Assembly: GCA_023374045.1 (NCBI GenBank) | Contig: CM041778.1 | Location: 97,528,839 to 97,592,838, forward strand | Source: Limonium bicolor | Lineage: Eukaryota > Streptophyta > Magnoliopsida > Caryophyllales > Plumbaginaceae | DNA length: 64,000 nt | Reading direction: 5' to 3' | Shown here: one piece after another, positions 21,690-34,714 of the stretch | How the letters are laid out: the number at the start of each line of letters is the position of its first letter | How positions within the stretch are numbered: the first letter of the stretch is position 1 | The notes under the pieces: model-generated | Told to the model about the DNA's origin: nothing | Seen by the model: only the letters and a program-made list of their open reading frames with translations | The model's database searches: none | Position numbers and translations under genes: made by a program

Positions 21690-24600
21690 TGAAATACCCC
21701 TAACCTTTAAAACATAATTAAATGATCTATTAATGATCTAAGATGATTAATAAACATCTAAATATTATTGGGGAACAATCTAAAGATCTCAACAAGGCAA
21801 AACATGCCTTAAGATCGGTAAAGCCAAAAATGTGCTTTAAAGCACCATAAAGATTGTGTGACCTCAGATAAGATCCAAAGTGGATTCCTAAGTATTATAA
21901 TGAAGTAAGGAACACAACAAAACAGTTCTCAAAGAAAACTAAGCTCAGAAGCACCTTGCAACACAAAATGTGCACTAAAACACCTTAAAGCACATTTTTG
22001 TGAAATTACCTTCTAAATTGGTTTTAATGGGCTTAAAGGTTATAAATACCTTTAAATATGATATTATATCAAATTATATCATATTAGGAATTTAATTCCA
22101 AAATTTACAAATTTTTACAAATTTAATATTAAAATATTAATAAAACCCTAAAAGGGGGCCCGCTTGAGTCAACATTGTCAAGAGGTCAAAGTTGACCCCT
22201 TGGACCTCATGAAATCAGCAGCTACATGTAAGAAGAGGCTGGATTCACCACTTGCACATACAATAGACAAGTCTCCAACATATGTCCCTAAATTAAGGGT
22301 TACTTTTAGCTTTTGATTACTTAATACACTCACTTTTGGCTCCATTATTTGACTCCTCCAGCTCCAAACCGTGTGAGCCTCTCCTTTCCCCTCCATTAGC
22401 CGATTTCTTGTCTCCTCTTATCTCCTTGGTGAGTCATCTTTCATTAACAAACATTAAACTAATCAAATTTGTCTTTTGCAATCAATTAAGGCCATCTCCA
22501 ACCATTCTCTCTCTCCTATATACATTCCAATCAGTCAATCAGCTCTCTCAGACCCTCTCAACCGAAGTTCTTGAGTTGGGAAGGTAGATCCATCTTCTAA
22601 GGTAATGTTTAAGGCTTGTTTTTGGCTCTTTTGCTTCATCTCTTCACCATCTATGCTTAGATCTCGTGGCTCATCAACTCCTATGGCTTATTCTCAGTGT
22701 TTTAAGGTTAGAAAATCAACCAAATTCGGCTGAAGCAAGTTAAGAGACCAAAGTTTCTCAAAATCTCATTTTAAGGTAAAAACATACCTTAAGCTTCTCT
22801 ACTCTTCATCCGATTTTCTCCCTTTGATTTTTATGAGTTTATACACTCATAATCTTCATATTTACATGTTCAATCAGTTGGTTAGCCATTTGGAGCAAGG
22901 GTGGCCGAGATCCAAAGGAAATACCCTTCTTTAAGGCATTTTTCCAAGGTAAAACCTAATAACAAGGCAGCTTGTTGTTGTCTAGCTATTTCCTATGTCT
23001 ATATGATGAATCTAACACCTTGTGGTGTGTCTAAAACAGGCCGAATCCCTCTTGAACTTTCCTTGCATTTTTAAGGTGATTTTTGCCTTAAATCTTACAT
23101 TAATTATTCCTTATGGTTAAGCTCAAGCTTGGAGTATAACCATATCTTGTTTTGGTGTATTAAACATGTCTAAATGATGTGGTGAATTTTCCTTCAAGTG
23201 GCCGAGTTCATACAAGGGCAAATCAAGGTATAAACACCTTAAACTTATGATTTTTAAGCACATATATAAATTGTGCCGAGAGTGAAGTTATAAATATGGG
23301 TTATATTGACCTAAAAATGGAAAAAAATGACTAAGATAAATTAAGCTAGTCATTTAAGAGATTTAATTAACATAATGGTCAAATTATGACATTATGTGGA
23401 AAAATAATTAAATTAAAGTGAGGCCGTGAGTATATACCATATTTTGAGACATTTATTGTGTAATTTATTTTGCAAGTTCAAGGTTGTAATAAGGCCATGT
23501 CATTAGGCCATTTTAATTTAAGTTTATAAGCTTATTTAGTTAGATTTATGCTTATATAATTAAGTTTGGGGCCAAACCGTAATTATTGGTAAAATACAAA
23601 GCCGTGGGCTTAATTTAGAAGAATTTAGATTTTTTAAATGAATTTAATAAAAATTATAACATTTTATAAAGTTTTGTGTCAAAATTGTAAAAATAGAAAA
23701 GTATAGGTGAAGTTTTGTAATTACCGAAAGGTTTGGGTCCAATTTGGTATTAGAAGTCAAAGTTGACTATATAGGAGACTTTGACCAACTTTGGAGAATT
23801 TTAGAAATTAAAGTACTACCTTATAATAAGATACTTATTAAATTGTAAAAGATTTATAAGACTTGGGGTGGTATTGTGATTTCCAAAAACTTGGGGTACT
23901 AAATGGAGTTTAGTACAACCTTAGGTTATTAGGAATTTTTAGAAATTGATTTGGTTAAATTTGGAGTTTATATGAATTATATAAGTGTAATATAAGATAT
24001 TTCATAATATTGTTACAAATGGGTAACATATGTGGAAAAACCGAGATTTAGAGAAAGTATAAGGTTAGTGATAATGTTGATAACCTTTTGGTATAGTTTG
24101 GTAATTTTTGGAGTTATATATAAGGTTTTATCAAGATATATGTATAATATATAGTTTTGATGATATTAGAAAGCTATATGTCATGAAGAGGGGAATTTGG
24201 TGAATATAGAAAGTTAAGTGGTAAAAAATAATTAGAATAGACCTAGGGGTCTGTTCGGTTATTAAAAAAAATATAACCATAGGTTATAATTATATTAAGG
24301 TTTAAAGATTATAATATAAGGTATATGTTATAAGTGTAACAATGAAATATAATTGAGGTTGATTTGTGATTTATAGAAGTTTAGTGGTTTATATTGAAAG
24401 CCGAAAATATAAGGGGCTATTTGGTATTTTAAAACAATTTACAACTATGTGTTATAATTGTTTTAATGACATAAGTGTCATAATATATATGTTATATAAC
24501 TATTATGTAACATTATATTAATTATGTGGTGGATTTTGTAAATATTTGAGAACATAGGTGCTGTTCGAAAATATTAACATTTTTAAAAGAAATTTATAAT

Positions 24601-26714
24601 ATGGTTTTTAATGTTATAAGAGTTATAACATTTATAATATAAGAGGTATTCATTAAAAAGAATGAATATATATTATAAGACTTGCCATATAACAAATAGT
24701 TCCATAATACATGTATATAAATGAATATATGTTATGGTGCGGAAATATAACATGGTCAATAACCATGTACTTTCATAATTAAAATGACGTAAGATAGAGG
24801 GAAAAAGAATTACAAACATTGGATATGGAATTCTAATGTTAAGAGTGTACATGTGATAATAAGGATTCATATAATTGGAAGTATCGTTTACATAAGAAAT
24901 ATACCACATAGAACTTAAAAAAAAAAGAGAGAAACAAACCTTAGAAAAATAAATACTAAGGTGAGATGAATAGTTCATGACAAAGAATCAAGCATACAAT
25001 ATAGGAACAAACTATATGATGTACAAGAGTACATTAAGTTACATGCGATAACAAAGTTCAAACAATAAGTATATTAATATACGAGACAAGACTATGCATG
25101 TAATATAACACTTTTCCAATCTCGAGTTAAGCCGAAAACCCGACAAACATTGACAGTTTATAACGGGGGATTGACCGGGAGGTATTAGTGACGGTACGGG
25201 GTACCGTAGAGTTATGTTATTATACGGGATGCTAATCAGTAGCATTATGTATTGTTTAGACTGTTAGAGACGACACACGAAGCATAGGATCTTGCTGATT
25301 CATACTCCACCGTAATACATCAGGGTGAACGGTATGTTGTTATGTGTCTCTGATTGTCTCTGAGGGCTTCCTCAGTTCAGACTTCTGTGTGATCTGTGAT
25401 AAGATTGTTTGTCTGAATGTGTTAATTAATATGCGTGAATTGTATATTTATAGCTGCTTATTATTTACTGTTGTTGAGTTAACAGTATTGGTTCGTATAT
25501 ATGGACCTATATATATATAAAACTAACTAGCGGCTATGGTGCTATCTTATATGAAATATAAGGAACGTCAGAAAAACGTTGTAGCACTATGATAATAAGA
25601 TATACATATTATCCGAGACTTTTATACGGAGCATTGGCCTTTCTATACGCCGCTCTCGTATCTAACACTGGATCCCGAGTTTACAGACTCCGGATTGGAC
25701 TAATGACCTTAGTCTGCTGTGTTAGAAAATTTGGTAATGCGATGCGATGGTATAATTAATTAATTAATGGAAGATTGTAAAGCCAAGAGGATGTGGCTCT
25801 TGGTGCGCGCTGTGATCACAAAAACGATACTAGGATGTCCGCGTACGGGTCCGTAAGTATTAAGAAAATTTCCCGTGAGCTAGAATGGCTCGTTGGTCGG
25901 AGACTCTACCGTTGGAGTGGCTACTGCCGTGGGTGACCCGCCATAATTTATGGGTAATTAGAGACATGTCGTTTTTAATGAGACATCGTCACTAGGTATA
26001 ACTGAACAATTAATACAGTTGAGACTTGTACAGTGGCGAACGATATTGGTTTCTATACCATGGACGAGAATTAATACTTGTTTATTATTCTCGTAGCTTC
26101 GCTTTGTTGTTCATTGGTTATACTTGTGGTTATATTATTGTGTGTTGATGGTTGTGATATTGTATGGATATTACTGTTAATTGTTTTACAATTTTAAAAT
26201 TAAAACGGTATTGCATGTAGCGAATCTCATGCTCTCGACCAAATAATTGAGGGGTCTTTGGGGGCATGACGAGGCATGTGATAACATACTCAGCAGGGGC
26301 TGATTCCATACCACAAACCATTTTTATTTCAAGAGATTAGCTGGTGAGTTGACGCGGGTCACGACGGTTGTGATTTTTCTGTTGGTTAAGACTTGGTACG
26401 GTTTGATACTGATGACGTTTTGAACTCGGGTTGTGTAACCGAGGTGTATTTGGTTAGATGCTCATGAGTACGGTCTGTAATAATTGTTGTTGGTTGGATT
26501 TGTTTTAAATTGTTTAAGTTCTACTTTCTATCTCTTGTGGTCACTGCGGGAATACGTTTCGCATGTTGATTATCAGGTAATTCGTTATCACCCGTATGAG
26601 CGAGTGATAACAGTGACACCATAGGAGCGACAATCTGTTATATACCGCTGCGATATATTTATTATGTGCGACACTTATAGGATATTTAGGAGCCGAATTA
26701 GTAGGGGTGTTACA
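21690..26714 (+). repeat. 3' LTR of the AlkB-carrying retrotransposon (5.0 kb)
   Basis: It begins TGAAATACCCC right after the polypurine tract and ends GGGGTGTTACA at 26714. The two ends are imperfect inverse copies. The body is AT-rich and without genes; small frames are shadows. A hairpin TCAGC-AGGG-GCTGA at 26290-26303 lies about 420 bp before the end, as in the other LTRs of this class. Following bases are ACTTG, the expected target duplication, but the left copy is outside the window. Confidence 0.85.
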
Positions 26715-27227
26715 ACTTGCCTCTATTTAGTGTGTAAAGGAAATTCTTCAACATCTCAGCATTGAATCGAGTTGTATGCTGCAACACAACACAACCCGAC
26801 TTGACTAATCTAGTAGGAAATATACAAATGCAATGAGCAGATTGGACAATACAGGACAACACGTACCTGCACCAAATTGAGGAAAATACAGTGCATGTGG
26901 CTTGTCTGTATTGATCGATCATATTGAGGAATATATATACCTTGAGCCGTGCCCTGTATTGATCAATCAAATTATAGCAGAATAATTGCATTTAGTTCTT
27001 GTTTGTATTGAACAATCAATTTGGGGGAGAAATCACCGATCAAATTGGAGAGAAATCTGAGCTGCTGTGAATTACGTTGGGGATGCGGGTGTGAATTACG
27101 TTGGGTTGCTGAAGTAAGAAGAAAATCAAAACTGTTTGGAAATTCTGAAGTGGTTGTTCTCGATGTCGACGATGTTAATTTGGAGCAGTGCGCAACCGTT
27201 CCAAAACAAAGAAGGTAAAACTCACCG

Positions 27228-27376
27228 ATAGCAAAATCTAGAAAATCTGATGACACCGATAGTTATGTACTGATGACACCCCCTTCCTATATTATTCCTC
27301 AGATGTGTGAGGATATTCGTTTGATGGATGATAATATAAATTGAGGCGATGCCTCTGATTCTTGACCAAAAAAAAG
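27228..27376 (+). mobile_element. Short retroposon fragment (LINE 3' end) with 15-bp target duplication
   Basis: AGGTAAAACTCACCG occurs at 27213-27227 and again at 27377-27391. The 149 bp between them end in GACCAAAAAAAAG, an A-rich tail just before the second copy. This is the pattern of a 5'-truncated LINE or a SINE inserted in plus orientation. No tRNA-type promoter boxes are seen, so a truncated LINE is preferred. Confidence 0.7.
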
Positions 27377-28299
27377 AGGTAAAACTCACCGTTTTGGTAA
27401 GTGCAGCACTCCTGTAAATGAAAGAATGCAGCATATCACCCGCTCCCTCCACTGTAGGAACTTTTAGTGTTAATTGAGTTTTTACTAATAATTAGCATGC
27501 AAAGTAAGGGAAATAAGATTTCAAAGGCTATATATCTACGTGGCCCTCATTCTCTCTCCTTCCACTTGGTTAGTTTAAAGTTATGAAATACATAAAGAAA
27601 GATATGAAAGGATTTACTCTGGTGGTATCTTGATCAATCGATCAAGTAAGTTAATACCACTCTAGAAGTTTTTGGTATATGATATGGAAACTAGAGTACA
27701 TAATGTGGTACTAGTGCAAGGGGACCGTGTCCATGTGAGATTGGTTTGAGCATGTACTCAACAATTTTTTAACCGTTTGATTACAATTTTTATTTGTTAT
27801 AATCTTTCCGCACCGTGAATACTTTTGGCTGTTTACTAATTTGTTTTGTAAAAAGAAAAATCAACCAGATAATTATAGGTATTGTGAACTTTTGTAACTA
27901 AACTTTCAATAACTGTTTTTAAATCCATAACCTCCACTACCATTGTAAAAGAAAAAAGAAAAATATTTGGAATTGTTTCCTCCATTATGGACTTACTCCT
28001 TTATTTATTTTTAATTTGTCATGTAAAAAGATCTTCTAATTAATTAGTTTTACAGATATCAATTTTCTTTTCAGCTTAGATGGTAACAATATATAATATT
28101 GTCTATGTTACTTGCTTATTTAGTTAAAAGTGTAGATATTTAAGTAAAATAATATATTTTTAATATATAAATGTATATTAGTTTGATAAAATTTTAGATT
28201 TCTAAGTTAGATGATATAATTTATTAAACCATAAGTATGATTTATTTTAATTTGATGGTGATTAACTATTAAATAATAAGTAATTTCAACTCACAAGTT

Positions 28300-29290
28300 C
28301 AGTTGAAGGGCACGATGCGTTGGTCTTGGCCGAGCTGAGTTGCACCAGCTTGTGACTCGAGCGAGGGCTGAGTTAGCGGGTGTTGTGGAGGACACCCGTC
28401 CGGGCCTAGTAAGGACCGGGTATGCCTTCGGGTATGCACACTGCCAGGGTGGCTTGGTAGTGACTCCAATAGCACGAGCACATTGTGCTTAGTGCTGCCC
28501 TTAGGTTGCAAGTGCCAGTGTCACCACGGGCACGAAGCAACTAGAGGATGTCTGGGCCGAGCTGAGTTACGTCAGCTTGTGACTCAAGTGAGGGCCGTGT
28601 TTGCGGATGCTGTGGAGGGCATCTGTCCGGGCCTAATGAGGACTGGATGTGCCTTGAGCATGCTTGCTGCCAGGGTGGCTTGGTAGCGACTCCAATAGTC
28701 TGAGCATGGTGTGCTCAGTGCTGACCCTTAGGTCAGTTAGCGGGTGCTGTGGAAGGCACCTGCCCGGGCCTGAAGGGGACCGGGCAAGCCTGTGAGCATG
28801 CATGTTCCCAGGACGGCTTGGTATCGACTCCAAGAGGTAGTGAGCACTTTGTGATCAATGCCGCCCTTAGGTTGCGAGTGCTAGTGTGACCACTGACACG
28901 AGGCAACTAAGGGTCATCCTGATTGTATGACTCCTGCCACAAAAGGTGCAAGGGGCATTGCACATCAGAGCTGTCTTACGGTTCGGTAAGTGTTGAGTCA
29001 TGGAACAGGGCGGAGACAGGGTGCGACGTGGTCCGCGTTAGCACACCTTACTGACTCGTACTAGTTGGGGTCTTTGGCTGTTGGACTGTTGGAGGCCCGA
29101 CGGTGCCGAAGATGAATGCGGCCGCTAAGGGACGCACATGTACTCGGGCTGCAGGGAGAGGGACGGAGTTGACTCAGTCTGAGCTGCAGCCTGGCATTCG
29201 GCCGAGGCATGTGGCCACGGGAATGTGAGTCAGTGAAGGAACTTGTCGTTGGGAGGTTTAAGTCCACTCTCGACTCTTGCTTGTGGCTAC
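28300..29290. repeat. GC-rich block with three hairpin-bearing repeat units
   Basis: About 1 kb of markedly GC-rich DNA lies in AT-rich surroundings. Three units share TCCGGGCCT(A/G)-type cores near 28400, 28630 and 28770. Each carries a hairpin: GGGTG/CACCC at 28378-28397, GATGC/GCATC at 28606-28623 and GGTGC/GCACC at 28743-28760. Frames across it are short and not family-like. Its origin is unknown; it may be part of another transposon. Confidence 0.6.
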
Positions 29291-30639
29291 TCAGTGCAGA
29301 TGGTACTCGAAGTGTTGATATTTAAGTAACTGATAATTTTTTCAAAATGGAGGTGTAAATTTGTTTTATATTAATTCCCCATATAACTCCAAGTGTTGAT
29401 ATTTAAGTAACTCATAATTTTTTCAAAATGAAGGTGTAGATTTGTTTTAAATTAGAACACATATTTATTAAACTAAAGTTTAGATTTATTATTAGTTGAG
29501 GTAAACTTTCATTATATAATACAAATGTATGGATATTTAATTTAATTTTATGTAATCACATCCAATATTATTGTCTCTTCATGTAAAAAATATAAATATT
29601 TATGTAAAATAATACTCTAGAATTTTAAAATGATTACTTAGATTTTTTTTTATAAAAGTGTAGATTTAAAATTAAATGGGAGTGTAGATTTATTTTAATT
29701 AAATGATGCTTAGATACAATTTTAGATTAAAATACACCTTCATACTAAAAATGTATCCCTGTGTATGCACATCAAGCGCAACCATATACCTCTCAAGATA
29801 TATTAAATGTGTTGTTGTTATTATCCTTTATTATAGGATCATGCAAATGTGAATTACTTTAGTTATGTATAAATTATTATTAATAATTTTGCTTAATCAA
29901 GGGGTTATGCAAAATTAATATTACTAGCAAATTCAATTAAAAAGTATGAAGTTTTTATTAAAAGAGATCGTCTAAACATGGAGTTATTATTTCAGTCCAT
30001 TTTTTTCTAAAAAAAAAGAAAATACATAAATGGATGCGGTTACTAGTTATATATATAAAGTATTAGTACTAATTTTGTATCCAAAATTATTGCAATCACA
30101 TCCAAAATTAAAATTACATTTTTGTTGCAATTTCTATAAAAAAGTATTACTACTAATTAATGAGAGATATATATTTTTTTAATAAAAAAACTAACAAAAA
30201 TCATGTGATTATGTAGTTAGATCATGAGAAATTAATTTATCAATTTGAGTCATAGGATCTCATAAAGATATGTAAAATCAGAAATTACACTTTACATCTT
30301 TACCCTTTTAGAAAAAGTTAAAATCTATACTATCAAATTAACTTTTACTCTAAACAAAAGATCTAATGGTCCACATTTAATTGAACACCATGCTCAAAAT
30401 ATGGGTTGGACATCTTCCCCTGGTCGGTACTACCGTACATGTGACTCCGCTTTTTAGATTTTTAGATTCAATATATTTAGCGCTAGTTTTTTTTTCCGAA
30501 TATTATATATAATATACTACATTAGTAATGAAATCTACAATTCAACATAAAAAATAACTAACAAAGTTTAAATTGAAAACTAGGAGGAATTCGTGTGTTG
30601 ATACTTATTAAGCAAGTTAGTGGAATTAACTATGATCAG

Positions 30640-33600
30640 TGTAACACCCCAACTACTAACAACACACTTAACAACACCTTGCAGCGGAAATCACAACTCA
30701 CAACATAACTTAACTCCTAGGTGTTACACGCCGTTAGCCACCCACGTGGCTAACAAGGCTAACATACATACATTGTACCGGTCTGATGGACTAAACTCCC
30801 GAGCAACTACACATAAATCCCGTTCCATGTCCAACGATCATTGTACACTTACATTACAATGTACCGAGTAATTATCAACTAACGCCGATACAATTTCGGT
30901 CTTACTACACCTACAGCACATCCACAATTTTTCATGACTACCCATATACAATCAACTACCCCGTCCTACTCTCGAACGACCTCAGTTCCTTGTACCTGAA
31001 ACAGGAAAGAGAAGAAAAGGGTGGCCTCCAAGGGGCTCAGCACCTTTGCTGGTATGGTAATCCCGCAGCCCGCATGCTACCGGGCCACGCACAACTAATT
31101 GTCGTCTTAGCATGCGATTGATTTTATTTAAACATACACAACTACACACATACTTCATGCTTAAAAGCAAACATCCATTAGTAGGACACAAACACAAGAT
31201 TAGCACACACAACATAACCATACACTTCACTTGATAACATACACACAACTTAGTTCCATTCTTCTTAGAGAACATAAACTTTACTTAGGGAGTGCCGGGG
31301 TGATAGAAGCCCGAGCACAACATACATACATTTTCTTTACTTAGGTGTGGCGGCCTCATATAGGACCGATCACACCTTGCACAATTTCCCCCTAGCTCCA
31401 ATAATGATGAGGTAGGTAAGCCTTGGTTAAGCTTGTGGGTGGTTGTAATTCAAGGAGGAAAAACAACCGTAACATAATAAGGAGGGAGTCGAAGCGAACT
31501 TAGGCATCAACACCCTACCAACATTAAACATGATTTCCCCCTAACCCGATTGGAAGTTGGGTAGGTAAGCTTTGGCTAAGCTAGTGGGAGGTCGAAATCC
31601 AATGAAGGAAACAACCCTAACATAACAGGATGAGAGTTAATTCACATATATACATCAACTCCCAAACAACACGCGTGACCGGAACGACCGGATTCCTCAC
31701 CATACATAACATATACATATTAGTTAAAGGTTCCTTTATGGAACTCATCACATAGTGTTACTAACTCTGTTAGACCAGAAGGGGAGTAACATCCCTTTTT
31801 AACGAACATGGATAACTGTATCCGATAGCAACAACACACAAAACAAAGTCACATACATCACACATAGTCACAACATGCACAAACGCACGGATAGCCGTAG
31901 TTAGAACGTTCCCATGGGTTGGGACGTTTATTCTGAATACCGATTTTTTTATGTGAACCTAAGGTCGGTTAACTATTATTTAACACATAATTAAGGTTAG
32001 ACGGTATCGGAATTAATCACGCCACAATAATGAATTACCATAAACTCATTTCATGCTTTATCTTGCAAGGTGGCAAACACACAGAAAAACACATTGGCAT
32101 ACAAGCTGGTGTAATCCGGTAGGACACAGGTTGCAAGAAAACCATACCTTACACCATGGGTTACTCTACCGTGTTCCCGAGGGTTCACTCCAACGCGTCA
32201 TCTCACGCTCCCCGGGTAGTTTTTGAACAACTGGTAATATTTCAAATGTTTTATTAACAACAAAATCTTACGGTATGTAAACTTCTATTACTCCCGTACT
32301 TACCCTGTTATCCCGTTATTTCGGTTTAACTTAGTGTACTTAATTCCTTAACTTACTCACTCACTTCCAACACTTGTTTATACCTCTTAGGACCTTTATA
32401 AGTCACCAAACAACTCCTAAACATCATCCAAGACCAATACCCATCAATCCCCCACCTTTTAGCCACTTAAAAACACATACGGGTGAATTCTGGGGGTGGT
32501 CCGGGACCTGGTCCGGACCCTAGGTCCCGGACCAACACTGCTGCTCAGTCTCGGCCTTTTTAATAGGGGTGGTCCGGGACTTAATACTCACCCCAAGTCC
32601 CGGACCAACATGCCTGCACACTCTCGAACCATTTTACAATATGGTCCGGAACTTGACACTAAACCTAAGTCCCGGACCTCTGCTAAAGACCTTCAAAAAT
32701 GGCATTTTCAACCCTTGTTCCACTTGTTCTCTTCACCCATTGTTGTCCCAACCTTCCTACATGTAATTAGATATATTCTAACACTAATATAACATCTTAA
32801 ACTTGCTTAAATCATCATCTAAACTTACTACCCAATTCTTGATTGAATTTAACAAAACCAAATCCTCACATCTTGCAATTTGCATTCTTATGCATTTCTA
32901 ACTCCTTCTATGAAAATTGCTATAGATTTTCATCCTTCACTTCCTAGCCTCCCAAATGCCATCTCAAGGCTATTAAACCTCCCTACTCAGCACTACAAAC
33001 ACCAAGGTTCTCCCATTCACCAAGCCAACATCAAAACACCCATTTTCCACCAAAATTTCACCATAACCTCCCCATAAACTTAGCATCTCCCAAAACCATC
33101 AATTCACATCAATGTACATCCCTAATCTAGCCACACCCATAAGGGTCCTATCAGCACACAATATCAATCCAAAAATCCACCCAACAACATTTATAGCTCT
33201 AAAATCTCAATACACCACAATATAACTTCAAACTCAAATCCTTTGGCTCCAAGGCCTCCAATACAAACCAATAATTCACAAGATCTCCCAAAATCGACTA
33301 AAAACATTATTTTCTTATTTTGGGTTCATTATTCAATTTAACCCATCCCAAATTCTTAAACAACTAAGATAGTTATTAAGGTAGTTTTCTTACCTTAAAT
33401 TCACAAGTCTCTCCAAAATTCTCCTCTTGATCCTCATCTCCTCAAAATCGGTCAAGAGGGAATGGAGTTTCAAAACTCCATCCCAACATTCAAGAAACAC
33501 AAAATACATTCCATTAATTAACTAAACCCTTAGGAAATCTCAATTCAACAAAAAGGGCTTAGAGTACAAGTTAGGGTTTTACCTTTGGAGATTTTTGAGA

Positions 33601-34709
33601 GGGGTTCTCACCCTTGAATCAAGAAGGGAATTACTCCACCATTGGAGGGTTGAAATGGAGCTCAAAACCAAGAAGAAAAACAAGGTAAGAGAAGTAGCCA
33701 AAATCGGCCAAGGCAAGAAAATGGGGAAAATGAGATTTTCTCTTGAAACTTTTTACCTTGTTTGAAAGAGGAGACTCCAAGCTTCCTTTTGATGCCATTT
33801 TCTCTTCAAATGGGGAAAACCCATGGAGATGAAACTCATCCTTTTGAAATTCCGAAAAGAGGGAAATGTAGAGGAGAATGAGGAGAGTTCAAATATGTAA
33901 TTTGTTTTATATTTGGAGCTTGGAGTTGGCTAGAGCATGAGGAGGAAGATGAGAAGCCATGGAAGGAGAGGGAGAGCTTCACAATCGGCTGCAACCAGGA
34001 GGGAGAAGAAAGAAATCGCAGAGAAGAAAGAAAGGGAGGAAAGAGAAGAGGGGAAAAAGAAATAAAGGAGGAGAGAGAAGAATAAAGGGGGTACTTGTAC
34101 CCTTTTTGCTTTTTGGCTCTTTTGACTTAATTAATTAGTTAACTAGTCATGTGTGAGGGGTTATCTATATCAATAAAACCGGCCCACTAATATATACACA
34201 CTGGAGCGTTTTTCGTCTTTTACTGAAAATGCCCGTTAAAATTACCCGGTTTTAGCACTATTCACTAACCGGGCCCGTTTTCCGGAATTTTCTTGTTCAT
34301 TTAATTTTAATGGTTATTATACTCCCATTAATGTTTATTTATAGTTATATGATCAACTATAATTTTTACGGGGTCATTTGACTGTTTAAAGTCACGTTTT
34401 CGGGTTTTCTCGAAAAACGCGCTTTAGACTCCGTTAGCGTTTTAACGCATTATTTGGATCCGTTTTCTTCCGGAATTTTTCCCACATGTTCTTAGTGTGT
34501 AATTAGGGTATACAAATATATTTATAACCCTAGTGAAGGTTATATACCTCCTAAAATAATTAAGTACGTGTCTTCACCTTTTTTGACTTTTACGCATTTT
34601 CTTTTTCTTTTTGGTTTTTATTTCTTCACCAATGATCTTAAGGTCTTAATTAGCCTTATAAAATCATAATTACATAATTAATTAACATATTAAGGTTTGG
34701 GGTATTTCA
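30640..34709 (-). mobile_element. Solo LTR A (4.07 kb) of a gypsy element, minus orientation
   Basis: It begins TGTAACACCCC and ends GGGGTATTTCA, the reverse complement of the end types seen in the 3' LTR at 21690-26714. ATCAG flanks it at 30635-30639 and 34710-34714, a perfect 5-bp target duplication, and no internal region is present, so it is a solo LTR left by intra-element recombination. A hairpin CAGCA-CCTT-TGCTG sits at 31038-31051, and three 10-bp-arm hairpins at 32498-32678. No gene is seen. Confidence 0.93.
32498..32678. repeat. Hairpin array in solo LTR A
   Basis: Three units each have arms GGTCCGGGAC and GTCCCGGACC: 32498-32507 with 32524-32533, 32571-32580 with 32597-32606, and 32643-32652 (one mismatch) with 32669-32678. 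Period is about 72 bp. Confidence 0.85.
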
Positions 34710-34714
34710 ATCAG

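Larger units (their letters stand above)
1..26714 (+). mobile_element. Ty3/gypsy chromovirus carrying an AlkB dioxygenase (5' LTR outside window, interrupted by a nested element)
   Basis: The order is primer-binding site, gag, CCHC knuckle, AlkB domain, protease, RT, RNase H, integrase with C-terminal chromodomain, polypurine tract and 3' LTR, all on the plus strand. Integrase after RT/RNase H is the Ty3/gypsy order; the chromodomain places it among chromoviruses, resembling the Tekay/Del group. The 5' LTR is missing because the window opens a few bases past it. A separate 15.3-kb element at 2719-17974 with duplication CTTCC interrupts the protease start; the frame is continuous across the empty site. 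Gag and pol carry disabling lesions, so this copy is not autonomous. The AlkB frame, placed between gag and protease, is not a standard part of this group. The right-hand target duplication cannot be checked because the left end is not visible. Confidence 0.9.
26715..30639. other. AT-rich intergenic DNA with retroposon and repeat insertions
   Basis: No gene is recognised. The stretch holds a short retroposon fragment (27228-27376), a GC-rich repeat block (about 28300-29290) and a direct duplication of about 60-80 bp (about 29310-29370 and 29390-29450, both starting AAGTGTTGATATTTAAGTAA). The remainder is AT-rich. Confidence 0.7.

Noticed and set aside
28299..28833. Three short frames in the GC-rich block
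   Set aside because: They are short, on both strands, and follow the repeat units rather than any protein pattern.
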